Counted from the first letter of the stretch, positions 1 through 8,929 are shown. The stretch: 64,000 nt of DNA from Streptomyces sp. NBC_01498 (GCF_036327775.1 NZ_CP109598.1:1736001-1800000), one strand, 5' to 3'. Numbers and translations: made by a program. The notes: generated from the letters alone by a model not told the origin.

Positions 1-283
1 CGCCGATCAGCAGGGGCAGTTCCTTCCAGAACGAGCGCGGTTTCCTCTCGTCCGGCCCCCCGTCGTCCGTCCCGTCATCCGCCCCGTCGTAGTCCCGGGG
101 CCCACCGGTCCCGGGTGCACCGTCCGGCCGCTCCACCGTGTGGCCTTTCATCTCCCCGGACGCGCCCGCGGATGGGGTCCCCGCGGCGAACCCGGCGGAA
201 CCGACGGAAGGTTCCACGAGTTGCTCGGGCCTGTCCTCGGGCTCACCGTGTCCGGATCGTGCGCCGACGGCCAAATCCCCCAC
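1..283 (-). CDS. sipY: Type I signal peptidase, N-terminal part cut by window edge
   Basis: Only about 94 codons lie inside the window; the 3' end is outside. The frame opens at GTG 283 (a second GTG sits two codons earlier at 289) with GAGGAG a few bases upstream, and an in-frame TGA just before it bars any earlier start. The visible protein is a hydrophilic Gly/Asp/Glu/Arg-rich cytoplasmic tail ending in RSFWKELPLLIG, the usual lead-in to the membrane anchor of actinobacterial signal peptidases. The catalytic Ser and Lys would lie beyond the edge, so the call rests on the tail and on being third in the tandem sip array after rplS. It overlaps the end of sipX by 41 bp. Confidence 0.78.
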   Translation of the reverse strand, partial: MGDLAVGARSGHGEPEDRPEQLVEPSVGSAGFAAGTPSAGASGEMKGHTVERPDGAPGTGGPRDYDGADDGTDDGGPDERKPRSFWKELPLLIG

Positions 284-1247
284 ATCCACTCCTCACTCCG
301 TGCAACTGCCCGCTCCGGAGACGGAGCAGGCCCACCACTCCCATAACGAGCGGGAGTTCCGCAGGGGTCGGGAGCAGGATCATTCCGTTCGGATCCTGGG
401 AGGACACACTATTCGACGGGCCGAGCGCCGTGGTCGGTACGGCGCGCGCGTCCGGTACGGAGGCGTACGTCTCCGGCTCCTCCAGCCGCCGCCAGTGGCT
501 GAACGGCCAGGCGATGACGACGGCCCGTCCGACCACCTCGCCCTCCGAGACGGTGCCGCGGAACTCCTCGTCGAGATGGAAGCGCGAGTCGGCCGAGTTG
601 GACCGGTGGTCGCCCATCACGAAGATCCGCCCCGTCGGCACCTTCACCTGGAAGTCGAGCTTCGACGGGGGGTTGCCGGGGTTCAGGTACGGCTCCGTGA
701 GCGGTACGCCGTTGACGACGACCCGCCCGTCCTGGTCGCAGCACTCGACGGTGTCGCCGCCCACCGCGACGACGCGTTTGATCAGGTCCTGCTCGTCCGC
801 GGACGGCAGCAGTCCGATGAAGGTGAGGGCCTGCTTCACCTGCTTGACGACGATCGGGTCGTCCGGCGGCACCTCCGCCTCGTCCTGGAGCCAGCCGCCG
901 GGGTCCTTGAACACGACGACGTCGCCGCGCTCGGGGCGGGAGCCGAACCAGGGCGTGAGCTTGTCCACCAGCACCCGGTCGTCGATCCGGATCGTCTGCT
1001 CCATGGAACCGGAGGGGATCACGAACGCCTGGACGAGGAAGGTCTTGAGCACCAGCGCGATCAACAGCGCCACGGTGATCAGCAGCGGAATCTCCGTCAT
1101 CGCGGAGCGGCGGCGGCGCCGTTTCACCCTGCGTGCGAGTTTGCGCCGCTCCGCGCGACCGGGCAGGGCGCGTCCTGACGTGGGTCTGGTGCCCGTCGGC
1201 AGCCGGGTGTCGCCCCGGTGGCCCCCGGGCCGGCCTCGGTTACCCAT
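243..1247 (-). CDS. sipX: Type I signal peptidase
   Basis: Membrane-anchored serine peptidase that removes signal peptides from exported pre-proteins. The 334-residue protein has a basic cytoplasmic tail (1-49), a TM anchor at about 52-76, the catalytic box IPSGSM with Ser81, and Lys157 in DLIKRVVAVGGD, the family Ser/Lys dyad. A hydrophobic segment near the C-terminus (LPLVMGVVGLL) suggests a second membrane anchor. I chose ATG 1247 because it overlaps the sipW stop codon by 8 bp and gives a tail of normal length; the open frame extends to 1394 but that part lies inside sipW. It sits in the tandem sip array and overlaps the following sip gene, so translation is probably coupled. Confidence 0.93.
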   Translation of the reverse strand: MGNRGRPGGHRGDTRLPTGTRPTSGRALPGRAERRKLARRVKRRRRRSAMTEIPLLITVALLIALVLKTFLVQAFVIPSGSMEQTIRIDDRVLVDKLTPWFGSRPERGDVVVFKDPGGWLQDEAEVPPDDPIVVKQVKQALTFIGLLPSADEQDLIKRVVAVGGDTVECCDQDGRVVVNGVPLTEPYLNPGNPPSKLDFQVKVPTGRIFVMGDHRSNSADSRFHLDEEFRGTVSEGEVVGRAVVIAWPFSHWRRLEEPETYASVPDARAVPTTALGPSNSVSSQDPNGMILLPTPAELPLVMGVVGLLRLRSGQLHGVRSGCGGFGRRRTIRTR

Positions 1248-2016
1248 GGGCGCCGTCCGGGCCTCGTACGTCCCGGAAGGCGTCGGTGGGCTCCCGGGAG
1301 GTCCAGTGGGCCGGCGGCCAGCCGATCCAGTCCACCCGTCCGACGACCTTGTCGAGGGGTACGGTGCCGCCGCCCGGCTCGCCCAAGTGGTCACGTGAGT
1401 CGCGGGAGTTGCTGCGGTGGTCGCCCATCATCCACAGCGTGCCGGAGGGGACGACGATGTCGAAGGGCACGCGGGAGGGCGAGTCGCCGACGTACAGGTA
1501 CCGCTCGTCGATCGCCCGGCCGTTCACCTCGACCCTGCCCTCCTCGTCGCAGCAGACCACCCGGTCGCCTCCCACGCCGATCACACGCTTCACGAAATCG
1601 GTCTCGGCGGGTTCGGCGAGACCGAGGGCCGCCGCCGCCCCGTGGGCGGCGGCGGCGAGGGGATTCTCCGGCGCCGGCTCCTGGACGAAGGATCCGGTGC
1701 CGTCGAAGACGACCACATCACCACGCTGCGGCTCGGTACCGAAACGGTACGCCAACTTGTTGACCAGAACCCGGTCCCCGACCTGGAGACCGGGCTTCAT
1801 GGAGCCGCTGGGGATCAGGAAGGGCTGCACGACGAAGGCGCTGAACAGCAGCAGAGCCGCCGTACCGAGGACGCCCAACATGAGGGCGCCGCGCCACGAA
1901 AGAGCACGAGGAAGTACCCCGGGTCCCGGTACGCGCACGGAGCGCGACCCCTCATCCGTCCCTGTGGCGGGCGGTGATGAGGGGTCGCGCTCCGAGTGCT
2001 GTGGTTCGGTGTCCAT
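1240..2016 (-). CDS. sipW: Type I signal peptidase
   Basis: First of the tandem signal peptidases, 57 bp after rplS. The 258-residue protein has a hydrophilic N-tail (1-42), a TM segment at about 44-66, the IPSGSM box with nucleophile Ser72, and FVKRVIGVGGD with general-base Lys143, so the catalytic dyad is complete. The GDHRSNSRDSRDHLG box (box E) is also present. Streptomyces are known to carry several differing sip genes at this locus with overlapping substrate preferences; this copy has the shortest tail of those visible and no obvious C-terminal anchor. It probably shares the rpsP-rplS transcript. Confidence 0.94.
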   Translation of the reverse strand: MDTEPQHSERDPSSPPATGTDEGSRSVRVPGPGVLPRALSWRGALMLGVLGTAALLLFSAFVVQPFLIPSGSMKPGLQVGDRVLVNKLAYRFGTEPQRGDVVVFDGTGSFVQEPAPENPLAAAAHGAAAALGLAEPAETDFVKRVIGVGGDRVVCCDEEGRVEVNGRAIDERYLYVGDSPSRVPFDIVVPSGTLWMMGDHRSNSRDSRDHLGEPGGGTVPLDKVVGRVDWIGWPPAHWTSREPTDAFRDVRGPDGAHG

Positions 2017-2073
2017 CGGGCCCAGAGCTTATCCGGCGGTCCGTAGGAACCGTGTGCGAGTCGAGCCCGGGGC

Positions 2074-2424
2074 TCAGTTGTCGCGCTTCTCCTTGATCTT
2101 CGCGGCCTTGCCGCGCAGCTCACGGAGGTAGTAGAGCTTGGCGCGACGTACGTCACCACGGCTCACGAGCTCGATCTTCTCGAAGATCGGGCTGTGGACG
2201 GGGAAGGTGCGCTCGACGCCGACGGAGAAGGAGACCTTGCGGACCGTGAAGGTCTCGCGGACGCCCGAGCCCTGCCGGCGGATGACGACACCCTTGAACT
2301 GCTGGATACGGGAGCGGTTGCCCTCGATGACACGCACGTGGACGTTCACGGTGTCGCCGGGACGGAAGGGGGGGAGGTCGCTGCGGAGCGACGACGCGTC
2401 GACGGTGTCGAGCAGGTGGGCCAT
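2074..2424 (-). CDS. rplS: 50S ribosomal protein L19
   Basis: L19 lies at the 30S-50S interface of the ribosome. The 116-residue product ([10 protein letters not shown]...) matches the family from end to end, including [19 protein letters not shown] and the basic C-terminal [12 protein letters not shown]. The start is ATG 2424, preceded by GAGGAAGC about eight bases upstream; a longer frame to 2451 adds nine residues not normal for L19. It follows trmD by 134 bp and precedes the sip array, the standard actinobacterial order. Confidence 0.97.
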   Translation of the reverse strand: MAHLLDTVDASSLRSDLPPFRPGDTVNVHVRVIEGNRSRIQQFKGVVIRRQGSGVRETFTVRKVSFSVGVERTFPVHSPIFEKIELVSRGDVRRAKLYYLRELRGKAAKIKEKRDN

Positions 2425-2558
2425 GATGGTCTGCTTCCTCGCTGATGCCACAGGTCATCAACGGAATCTCGTGAGGAATGTTCGGAGTGCCGTTCGCGTC
2501 GGGTGGGCGTCGTTCCCCCTGTGGCAGGGGCGCGCACCGGACGTACGGCAGTGGCTCA

Positions 2559-3395
2559 TCATTCCACGGTGTCGGGCCTGCGCCAAAATCGGCCACCGGG
2601 CTCGGGGGCCCAGCCCATGATGGAGAGCGTCTCGCGGTCCTTCTTGTCGAAGGCGGCGGGGTCACAACGCTCGATCATGTCGGGCCTGTTGAGCGCCGTA
2701 CGGCGAAACGCCTCGTCCCGCCGCCAGCGGGCGATCCGGCCGTGGTGACCGCTGAGCAGAATGTCCGGGATCGATCGCCCACGCCACTCCGGGGGCTTCG
2801 TGTAGACGGGGCCCTCCAGCAGATCGGCCATCGCCCCGGGGGCGAACGAATCGTCGCGATGGGACTCGGCGTTGCCCAGGACGCCGGGCAGCAGCCGGGC
2901 GACTGCCTCCATGACGACCAGGACCGCCGCCTCGCCGCCGGCCAGGACGTAGTCGCCGATGGAGACCTCGTACACCGGTATCCGCGTCGCGTACTCGTCC
3001 ACGACGCGGCGGTCGATTCCCTCGTACCGGGCCGGCGCGAAGATCAGCCAGGGCAGTTCGGACAGCTCGACGGCGAGTTCCTGGGTGAAGGGACGGCCGC
3101 TGGGCGTGGGAACCACCAGGACGGGGCGGTGCGCGCCCGCCTCGTAACCGTCCGCGATCGTCTGGTCGAGCGCGTCGCCCCAGGGGCCGGTCTTCATGAC
3201 CATGCCGGGGCCGCCGCCGTACGGGGTGTCGTCGACCGTGTTGTGCCGGTCGTACGTCCAGGCGCGGAGGTCGTGCACGCCCACGTCGAGGGTGCCACGG
3301 GCGCGGGCCTTGCCGACGAGGGAGACGTTCAGCGGGTCGAGGTACTCCGGGAAGATCGTGATCACGTCGGCGCGGAACATGGCGGCGCGCGTCAT
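2559..3395 (-). CDS. trmD: tRNA (guanine37-N1)-methyltransferase
   Basis: SPOUT-family enzyme that methylates G37 of tRNAs using SAM, preventing +1 frameshifting. The 278 residues match TrmD: N-terminal [16 protein letters not shown], the substrate loop [15 protein letters not shown], and the knot segment [27 protein letters not shown] that holds SAM. The first ATG at 3395 overlaps the rimM stop as ATGA, so the two are translationally coupled; a second ATG five codons in (MFRADVI) is an alternative start. Part of the rpsP-rimM-trmD-rplS operon. Confidence 0.97.
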   Translation of the reverse strand: MTRAAMFRADVITIFPEYLDPLNVSLVGKARARGTLDVGVHDLRAWTYDRHNTVDDTPYGGGPGMVMKTGPWGDALDQTIADGYEAGAHRPVLVVPTPSGRPFTQELAVELSELPWLIFAPARYEGIDRRVVDEYATRIPVYEVSIGDYVLAGGEAAVLVVMEAVARLLPGVLGNAESHRDDSFAPGAMADLLEGPVYTKPPEWRGRSIPDILLSGHHGRIARWRRDEAFRRTALNRPDMIERCDPAAFDKKDRETLSIMGWAPEPGGRFWRRPDTVE

Positions 3396-4060
3396 GACGC
3401 CGCGCCCCTGCCCGCACCGTCGGGGCCCCCGGCACCGTCGCCACCCCCGTCAACGCCCCGGTCGTCGGCGGCGTCGCCCTCGGCCGGAGCGGCGCCGTCA
3501 CCGGTCTGTGGTGCGCCGTCGTCGTCGGGGACGGCGACAGCGAAGTCGTTGTCGATGAGACCGGGGGGCGGATCGATCACGGCCTTCTGCTCCACCAGAT
3601 CGATCTCGGTCACGATCTCCTCGACGAAGGGGATCATGACCTCGGTGCCGTCCGGCCGCTCCACGATGAACAGGTCCTGCGACGGGAGATGGGTGATCTC
3701 GGTGATCCGGCCGACCTCCGTGCCGTCCGGCAGGACGACGTCCAGGTCCATGAGCTGGTGGTCGTAGTACTCGTCCGGATCCTCCGGCAGTTCCTCCGGA
3801 TCCACCTCGGCGATGAGCAGGGTGTTGCGCAGTGCCTCGGCACCCGTACGGTCGCCGACCCCGGCGAAACGCAGCAGCAGCCTGCCGCTGTGGACCCGCC
3901 CGGTCTCGATCGTCAGGGGGCCGGCGGAGGCCGGTTCGGTGGCGAGTACGGCCCCGGGGCCGAGCCGCAGCTCGGGCTCGTCCGTACGTACCTCGACGGT
4001 GACCTCGCCCTTGATGCCGTGGGCACGGCCGATCCGCGCGACTACCAACTGCACTTGCAC
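3392..4060 (-). CDS. rimM: Ribosome maturation factor RimM
   Basis: Assists 16S rRNA processing and assembly of the 30S head, binding S19. It has the N-terminal RimM domain ([25 protein letters not shown]) and a C-terminal PRC-barrel (about 95-165, with [13 protein letters not shown] and the LIPFV-like MIPFVEEIV). At 222 residues it is longer than the usual 170-180: residues from about 170 form an Asp/Gly/Ala-rich tail of low complexity, common in Streptomyces RimM. Stop codon and trmD start overlap by 4 bp. A 294-bp spacer with a long perfect hairpin separates it from the upstream KH gene. Confidence 0.95.
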   Translation of the reverse strand: MQVQLVVARIGRAHGIKGEVTVEVRTDEPELRLGPGAVLATEPASAGPLTIETGRVHSGRLLLRFAGVGDRTGAEALRNTLLIAEVDPEELPEDPDEYYDHQLMDLDVVLPDGTEVGRITEITHLPSQDLFIVERPDGTEVMIPFVEEIVTEIDLVEQKAVIDPPPGLIDNDFAVAVPDDDGAPQTGDGAAPAEGDAADDRGVDGGGDGAGGPDGAGRGAAS

Positions 4061-4297
4061 ACGCCCCTGTTCTCGAACCTGCTGTAACTACTGCGGTGGC
4101 TTCCGCGACTGCTGGGTGGGACTCCTGCCGCTCCGGGGCCGCTCGGCCCCGGAGCCGTTCCGGTGCCCTCCCCGGCGTCGTACGCGTTCCCGGCGCGAAC
4201 GGCGGGCGCCGGGCGGCGGGGCGGCGCGTGCCACGGGGCGGGGCGGGTCGGCAGGACAGCTCCGGTGCCGCGACGTACCGGAGCCACGCCCCGCAGA

Positions 4298-4341
4298 CGG
4301 CAGAGGCCGGGAAGGGCCGAGGCCCTTCCCGGCCTCTGCCG
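4298..4341 (-). terminator. Long perfect hairpin after the KH gene
   Basis: A 20-bp perfect inverted repeat (arms 4299-4318 and 4321-4340, plus a C-G pair outside) begins 14 bp after the KH-protein stop codon on the minus strand. The arm read on the plus strand starts GGCAGAGGCCGGGAAG. There is no clear T-tract. It could act as an attenuator or processing site between rpsP-KH and rimM-trmD-rplS rather than a full stop, since rimM lacks an obvious strong promoter of its own. Confidence 0.7.
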
Positions 4342-4354
4342 GTTCACCAGTCTG

Positions 4355-4594
4355 TCAGCGGACCTGATCCACGTCGACGAGGTCGACCCGGATGCCACGG
4401 CCGCCGATCGCGCCCACGACGGTGCGCAGGGCGCGCGCGGTACGGCCGTTGCGGCCGATCACCTTACCGAGGTCGTCGGGGTGCACCCGTACCTCGAGCA
4501 CCCGGCCACGGCGCAGGGTGCGCGAGGCGACCTGCACCTCGTCCGGGTTGTCGACGATGCCCTTCACGAGGTGCTCGAGAGCCTCCTCGAGCAT
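4355..4594 (-). CDS. KH-domain RNA-binding protein (KhpA type)
   Basis: A 79-residue single KH domain protein encoded 2 bp after rpsP. The GxxG signature is in DLGKVIGRNGRTARALRTVV (about 42-61), followed by the strand VDLVDVD at the C-terminus. KhpA-type proteins bind RNA, often with a partner (KhpB/Jag), and their genes usually lie beside rpsP as here. The start MLEEALEHLVKGIVDNPDEV matches the family. Function beyond RNA binding is inferred from the family. Confidence 0.93.
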   Translation of the reverse strand: MLEEALEHLVKGIVDNPDEVQVASRTLRRGRVLEVRVHPDDLGKVIGRNGRTARALRTVVGAIGGRGIRVDLVDVDQVR

Positions 4595-4596
4595 GC

Positions 4597-5037
4597 TCAG
4601 GCCTCGGTCGGCTCAGCGGCGGGCGCCGAAGCGTCGGCCTCGTCCGCCTTCTTGTCGGCCTTCTTCGCCTTCGGGGTGATGGCGTCGCCCTTGGGCTCGT
4701 CACCGTCCTTGGCGAGGGACTCGAAGAGGGCACGCTTGTCGGCCTTCGGCTCCGGCTGGAGCAGCGGCGCCGGCGCGGGCAGGCCCTTGTGCGCCTGCCA
4801 GTCGCCCGTGAGCTTGAGGATCGCGAGGACGGGCTCGGTCGGCTGGGCGCCGACGGAGAGCCAGTAACGCGCGCGGTCCGAGTCGACCTCGATACGCGAC
4901 GGGTTCTGCACCGGGTGGTACAGGCCGATCTCCTCGATGGCCCGGCCGTCACGGCGGGTGCGGGAGTCGGCGACGATGATGCGGTAGTGAGGCGAACGGA
5001 TCTTGCCCAGACGCTTCAGCTTGATCTTGACTGCCAC
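4597..5037 (-). CDS. rpsP: 30S ribosomal protein S16
   Basis: S16 is an early 30S assembly protein. The core (1-80: [35 protein letters not shown]) is standard. The 146-residue product has a long Lys/Ala/Glu tail (about 95-146) typical of actinobacteria. I place the start at GTG 5037, with AGGAGAG nine bases upstream; longer in-frame extensions up to 5184 run into promoter DNA. First gene of the operon rpsP-KH-rimM-trmD-rplS-sip. Confidence 0.95.
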   Translation of the reverse strand: MAVKIKLKRLGKIRSPHYRIIVADSRTRRDGRAIEEIGLYHPVQNPSRIEVDSDRARYWLSVGAQPTEPVLAILKLTGDWQAHKGLPAPAPLLQPEPKADKRALFESLAKDGDEPKGDAITPKAKKADKKADEADASAPAAEPTEA

Positions 5038-5338
5038 GGAAGTGGTCTCTCCTGGATCTTGGCGTGGTTGGGCACAGCGACATGCCGCGTGGGGTTGCGG
5101 TACTCGCGTGCCCGATGGACGCGTCAGCCGGAGGAGAGAGGGGTCCTGTGCGGCTGTCGAGTACAGCTGGCCATTGTGCCACACGCGTCGGGCGCGCCGT
5201 GCCCCGCCCGACGGGGCCGCCGATCTCCGTGAACCGGGACGGGGCAGCGCCGGGCGGGGCGGACGCGACGGCCTTCGGCGCGACCAGACTGCCCGGCACT
5301 GCCCCGACCACTCGACCCGCCCCGCCTGCCCGGCTCAC
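5038..5338. other. Gene-free spacer upstream of rpsP
   Basis: 301 bp between rpsP and the preceding minus-strand gene. It must hold the promoter of the ribosomal operon and the end of the SprT-like gene's transcript. On the minus strand a CACAAT (complement of 5173-5178) could be a -10 element, but I see no convincing -35. No open frame with plausible protein content. Confidence 0.4.
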
Positions 5339-5932
5339 TCAGCTCGCAGCGGCGACCACTTCCGGGATACGGAAGGGCTTGCCGCAGCCGCCGCAGACGA
5401 TGGGCGCCTGCGCGAGGACCGACGGCACGACGCGTACGTTACGACCGCAGTCGCAGACCGCCTTGACGCGCACCCCGCCACCCGACGAGCCGTGCCGCGC
5501 GGCGGGGCCGCGGAAGCTGCGCTCGGTGTCGGACGTCGTCGCGACCGTGTGCGCCGCGAGGGCGCGCTGGAGCCGCTCGATGGTGGGGCGGTAGCGCCGT
5601 CTCGCCTCGGGGTTGAGCGAAACAAGCGAGAAGCCACTGCTGGGATGCGGCTCCTCGGAATGATCCAGGCCCAACTCCTCGGCGATCGCGAGGAATCGGC
5701 GGTTGTGGTAGCGCCCGGCCCGGGAGGTGTCGCGGACACCCCGGGCGGCGGCGATGCCATGGACTGCCTCGTGAAGCAGTCGCTCGAAGGAGAGCTCGGC
5801 GCCGCAGGCGGACGACGACTCTCCGATCAGGGACTCTGGCGCGGCAAGATCGGGCAGCTCGGTGTGGTGCCGCTGAATCTCGGCCCACGCCTGCGCCAGT
5901 TCTGCGGCGAGGACAGGTGGTGTCGTGCTCAC
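5339..5932 (-). CDS. SprT-like zinc metallopeptidase with C-terminal zinc ribbon
   Basis: A 197-residue protein of unassigned function. Residues 54-58 read HEAVH, a HEXXH zincin motif, in the helix RLLHEAVHGIAAARGVRD; a GRYHNRRF segment follows at about 73-80 and may place a further metal ligand. The C-terminus holds CxC...CxxC (Cys160, 162, 180, 183), a zinc ribbon like that of SprT and Spartan-type peptidases, which act on DNA-protein crosslinks. Substrate is unknown; the SprT label is inference from motif order and size. The start is GTG 5932 with no strong ribosome site. It lies alone between the rpsP operon and a long divergent spacer. Confidence 0.72.
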   Translation of the reverse strand: MSTTPPVLAAELAQAWAEIQRHHTELPDLAAPESLIGESSSACGAELSFERLLHEAVHGIAAARGVRDTSRAGRYHNRRFLAIAEELGLDHSEEPHPSSGFSLVSLNPEARRRYRPTIERLQRALAAHTVATTSDTERSFRGPAARHGSSGGGVRVKAVCDCGRNVRVVPSVLAQAPIVCGGCGKPFRIPEVVAAAS

Positions 5933-6773
5933 GTCGTGAACAACGAGCCGGGACCCTCCCGGGTTCCATTCCGGGGCATCTCAAATATTTTGCACGTACC
6001 CGTCAGTTGCCATTGATGCGTCCTGACGAGGGCGGGTGCGTCGATGTGCGGAGAAGTTTCTCTTCTCGTCACAAGGCGGTACGTAGTACGGGGTACGCCT
6101 GGACGCGTAGGCCGGATACGTACACCGGATCGGGGCCACGTCCCGGCCGCCGCCGGCGCGGGTGGTGACAGGGTGGCGTCGCTCGGGCCGCCGTACAGGA
6201 CTCGCGGGCGCCGCACGGGGCGGGACACCGGCACGGGGCGGTGACGAGGCGGCCATGGGGGCAGAACCGCACGAACGACACTAACGGGCGCGCCGCCGAT
6301 CCCCGGCATCGGGGTCCGCTCGGGGCAGACGGCACGGATTCGGCGGATAGCGGGGCGGTCGGGGCCGGGAGCGGGGCGGTCGAAGGCAAGGGCGGGGCAG
6401 TCACGCCCCGGCGGCGTCACCCCTTCGGCCCCCTCACCACCAACGCCCCCGAGCGCACGGTCGTCGGCCCCGTGGACCGCCCCATCCTGCCTGTGCCGGC
6501 TCCGCGCCCGCGCACGATGACGGCTCACGGGGCCCGGCACGGGGCGCGGCCAGGGGCGTTTCGACGGAGGCTCGGAGCGTGGGCCGACCATGTCCGGCGA
6601 GAGACGATTTCCGTGCGCCGGGGCGCACAACCGGAGCAGGCAAGGATTGCCCGCGAACCACTGGACGCGGGCACGGATGGGGAGTTCCCTGGCATACGGG
6701 GAACGAAGGTGCGCACGTACACGGGGGCTGTCAATCAGGGCACGGGGACTCTCGCCGGATTGGGGCGCTATCC
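5933..6773. other. Long divergent intergenic region
   Basis: 841 bp separating the SprT-like gene (minus) from the methyltransferase (plus). An AT-rich patch around 5980-6015 (ATATTTTG) could carry the minus-strand promoter. From 6060 to 6130 GTAC words recur (GGTACGTAGTACGGGGTACG). From 6340 to 6410 there are imperfect repeats of a GGGGCGGTC word. Open frames here have Arg/Gly/Pro/Thr-rich translations with no domain and no ribosome site, so I call no gene. Confidence 0.55.
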
Positions 6774-7679
6774 ATGACTCGTACGCTCGTCCAGCAGCAC
6801 CAGGTGAACGCGACCGCGACCGAGCCTCCTACGGAGGCGGGCGGGCGCGCCCGTGACTGGGCCGAGATCCAGGAACGGATGCTGGTACCGCTCTACGAAG
6901 CGGTGTACGAGCGTCTTGAGGTGGGCCCCGGCACCCGGCTGCTGGGCCTCGGCTGCGGCTCCGGGCTCGCCCTGCTGATCGCCACCGCCCGGGGCGCCGA
7001 GGTCACCGGCGTGGACGCCGACCGGGAACGCGTCGCCCTGGCCCGTGAGCGGCTCGTCCACGACGGACGCGTCGCGGACCACACGGCACCGCACGCCGTG
7101 CCGCCGTCGGGGGTGCGCGGCGACGGGGCAGGAGCACGGGCGCGGGTACTGACCGGCGGCGCGACAGCCGTCCTGGAGGCGGAGCGCCCCGCCTACGACG
7201 TGATCACGGCGTTCCAGCCCATCGGTGTGGCCGCCGGCGACGCGGACGGTCTCGGACCCACGCTGGCCGAGGCGGCGTCCGTGGCGGACCGGGGAACCCC
7301 CGTCGTGCTGGCGGGCTGGGGGCCGCCGGAACGGTGCGCGACGTCCAACGTGCTGCGGGTCGCCGGGCGGCTGACGGAACGGCTGCGCAAGGGGGGTGGC
7401 TACCGTCCGCCGCTCAGGGACGATCTGGAGGACGTGGCGGCGCGGGCAGGGCTGAAGCCGGACGGTTCGGGGCGGGTGTCGTGCCCGTTCGGGTACGCGG
7501 GGATGGAGAGCGCGGTGCGCGGGCTGCTGTCGACCGGGGCGTTCGACGCCGCGGTACGGGCGACGGACCAGTCGCAGGTGGAGAAGGAGATAACGGAGGC
7601 GCTCCACCCGCATGTCCGGGGAGACGGCACCGTATGGATGCCCAACGTCTTCCGTTACCTGATCGCGCGCACGCCCTGA
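6774..7679 (+). CDS. Class I SAM-dependent methyltransferase
   Basis: A 301-residue protein with the Rossmann SAM motif I LLGLGCGSGLALLIA (about 53-67) followed by an acidic strand end, VTGVDADRE, that would bind the SAM ribose. The C-terminal half (VLAGWGPPERC...LRVAGRLTERL) resembles small-molecule or ubiquinone-type methyltransferases of Streptomyces. Substrate cannot be read. ATG 6774 starts MTRTLVQQHQ; upstream in-frame codons look non-coding. It stands alone on the plus strand, 274 bp before the yhf-like operon. Confidence 0.85.
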   Translation: MTRTLVQQHQVNATATEPPTEAGGRARDWAEIQERMLVPLYEAVYERLEVGPGTRLLGLGCGSGLALLIATARGAEVTGVDADRERVALARERLVHDGRVADHTAPHAVPPSGVRGDGAGARARVLTGGATAVLEAERPAYDVITAFQPIGVAAGDADGLGPTLAEAASVADRGTPVVLAGWGPPERCATSNVLRVAGRLTERLRKGGGYRPPLRDDLEDVAARAGLKPDGSGRVSCPFGYAGMESAVRGLLSTGAFDAAVRATDQSQVEKEITEALHPHVRGDGTVWMPNVFRYLIARTP

Positions 7680-7690
7680 CGGACGGGCCC

Positions 7691-7775
7691 GCCTCATAAG
7701 CCGTGGCGCCTCGTACGCCGCGGCGCCTCATAAGCCGTGGCGCCTCGTACGCCGTGACGCCTCGCACGCCGGGGG
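7691..7775. repeat. Five tandem 17-bp repeats
   Basis: Units begin at 7691, 7708, 7725, 7742 and 7759. Units 1 and 3 are identical (GCCTCATAAGCCGTGGC), units 2 and 4 are nearly so (GCCTCGTACGCCG...), and unit 5 is decayed, giving a higher-order 34-bp period. They lie between the methyltransferase stop and yhfZ and are non-coding. Confidence 0.9.
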
Positions 7776-7923
7776 ACGGAGGCCGCAGCGTCGCGGGGCG
7801 GGGGGCGCGGGGTGGGTGGGGTCGGCCACCTGGCCCGGTCGGCGGCCAGGCGCGGGGCGGGAGAAGGCCGCCCTTCGGCCGGTCCTCTCAGTCGGTCGTC
7901 CCTGGCCGGTCGACCTTGGCAGC

Positions 7924-7944
7924 ATCCAGAATCCTGATTACTGT
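7924..7944 (+). promoter_or_regulatory. Putative operator/promoter box, copy 1 (before yhfZ)
   Basis: AT-rich 21-bp element ending 8 bp before the yhfZ GTG. It starts ATCCAGAATCCTG and ends TTACTGT. It matches the element at 9092-9112 at 18 of 21 positions and contains an imperfect dyad CAG-AAT...ATT-CTG. Its position over the ribosome-site region suggests autorepression by the product of yhfZ; it could also include a -10 element. Inferred from repetition and placement only. Confidence 0.6.
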
Positions 7945-7952
7945 CCCTGTCC

Positions 7953-8891
7953 GTGACCGGCATCGACGAACGCCTACTGAGCCGCAACGGCCTCGCCGCC
8001 CGACAACTCGCCGTTCTCCTGCTCAATCACGAGCCGGCCACCCGCCTGCCCCGTGTCCGTGACTTCGCCGAGGAGCTGGGAGTCGGCAACGGCACCGTCC
8101 AGGCCGCCCTCCAACTCCTCGAAACGGCGGGCGCGATCGGTACGACCGCACGCGGCCATCTCGGCACCTTCCTCGTCCGCTCCGACCGTTCGGTCCTCTG
8201 GCGGTTCTCCGGGCTCGGCACTCTCCTGGCGGCGATGCCGCTGCCCTACTCGCACCGGTACGAGGGACTGGCGACCGGTCTGCGCGCGGCGTTCGAGCGG
8301 GCCGGAGCGCCTTTCGCGATCACGTTCATGCGCGGCGCCGGAGCCCGGACCACCGCGCTGATCGAGGGCAAGGTCGACCTGGTGGTCCTCTCGCGGTTCG
8401 CCGCCGACCGGCTGATCGCGGAGCATCCCGTGGAACTCATCGCGGACCTCGGTCCCGCGACGTACGTGGGGGCCCACGGGCTACTGCTGCGCCGCGGGGC
8501 GACGCGGGAAACGGTCGGCCTGCGCGTCGCGGTCGACCATGCCTCGGAGGACCAGCGCGCCCTCGTGGAGCGTGTCTTCGCGGGGCGTTCCGACATCAGG
8601 TGGGTCGAGGCGTCGTACATGCAACTGCGCGACCTGTTCGCGCACGACCGGGTCGACGCCACCCTGTGGAACCTCGACGAGGTCCAGGACCGCCTCGGCC
8701 CCGGCGTGGATGTGCTGCCCCTGGGCGAGGAAATGACCCGCGACCTGTCACTGCGCAACTCCAGCGCCGCGATCATCGGCAGGACCGAGGGGGCGAAGGC
8801 GCTCGGCGCCGTACGAGACTGCCTCGACCTGTCGGTCATCACCACCTGTCAGAACGAGGTGTTGCGCGGTGAGCGCGCCCCGTCGTACTGA
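7953..8891 (+). CDS. yhfZ: YhfZ-like transcriptional regulator with solute-binding-like domain
   Basis: 312 residues. The N-terminal 70 form a winged helix: RLPRVRDFAEELGVGNGTVQAALQLLETAGAIGTTARGHLGTFLV has the GntR-like order of helix, recognition helix and wing. The remainder (about 80-300) resembles a periplasmic-binding-protein fold (GLATGLRAAFERAGAPFAITFMRGA, VDLVVLSRFAAD, VEASYMQLRDLFAHDRVDATLWNLDE), the architecture of E. coli YhfZ. Likely senses a small ligand and controls the downstream operon. The start is GTG 7953, just after the 21-bp motif. First gene of an eight-gene plus-strand cluster; a 250-bp spacer with repeats follows. Confidence 0.82.
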   Translation: MTGIDERLLSRNGLAARQLAVLLLNHEPATRLPRVRDFAEELGVGNGTVQAALQLLETAGAIGTTARGHLGTFLVRSDRSVLWRFSGLGTLLAAMPLPYSHRYEGLATGLRAAFERAGAPFAITFMRGAGARTTALIEGKVDLVVLSRFAADRLIAEHPVELIADLGPATYVGAHGLLLRRGATRETVGLRVAVDHASEDQRALVERVFAGRSDIRWVEASYMQLRDLFAHDRVDATLWNLDEVQDRLGPGVDVLPLGEEMTRDLSLRNSSAAIIGRTEGAKALGAVRDCLDLSVITTCQNEVLRGERAPSY

Positions 8892-8929
8892 CCCCGGCGC
8901 TCCTCCTCGTCGGCGCCGCAGGGGGCGGG

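Noticed and set aside
6241..6777. 178-codon open frame in the large spacer
   Set aside because: Low-complexity Arg/Gly/Thr/Pro translation, no ribosome site, overlaps the methyltransferase start.
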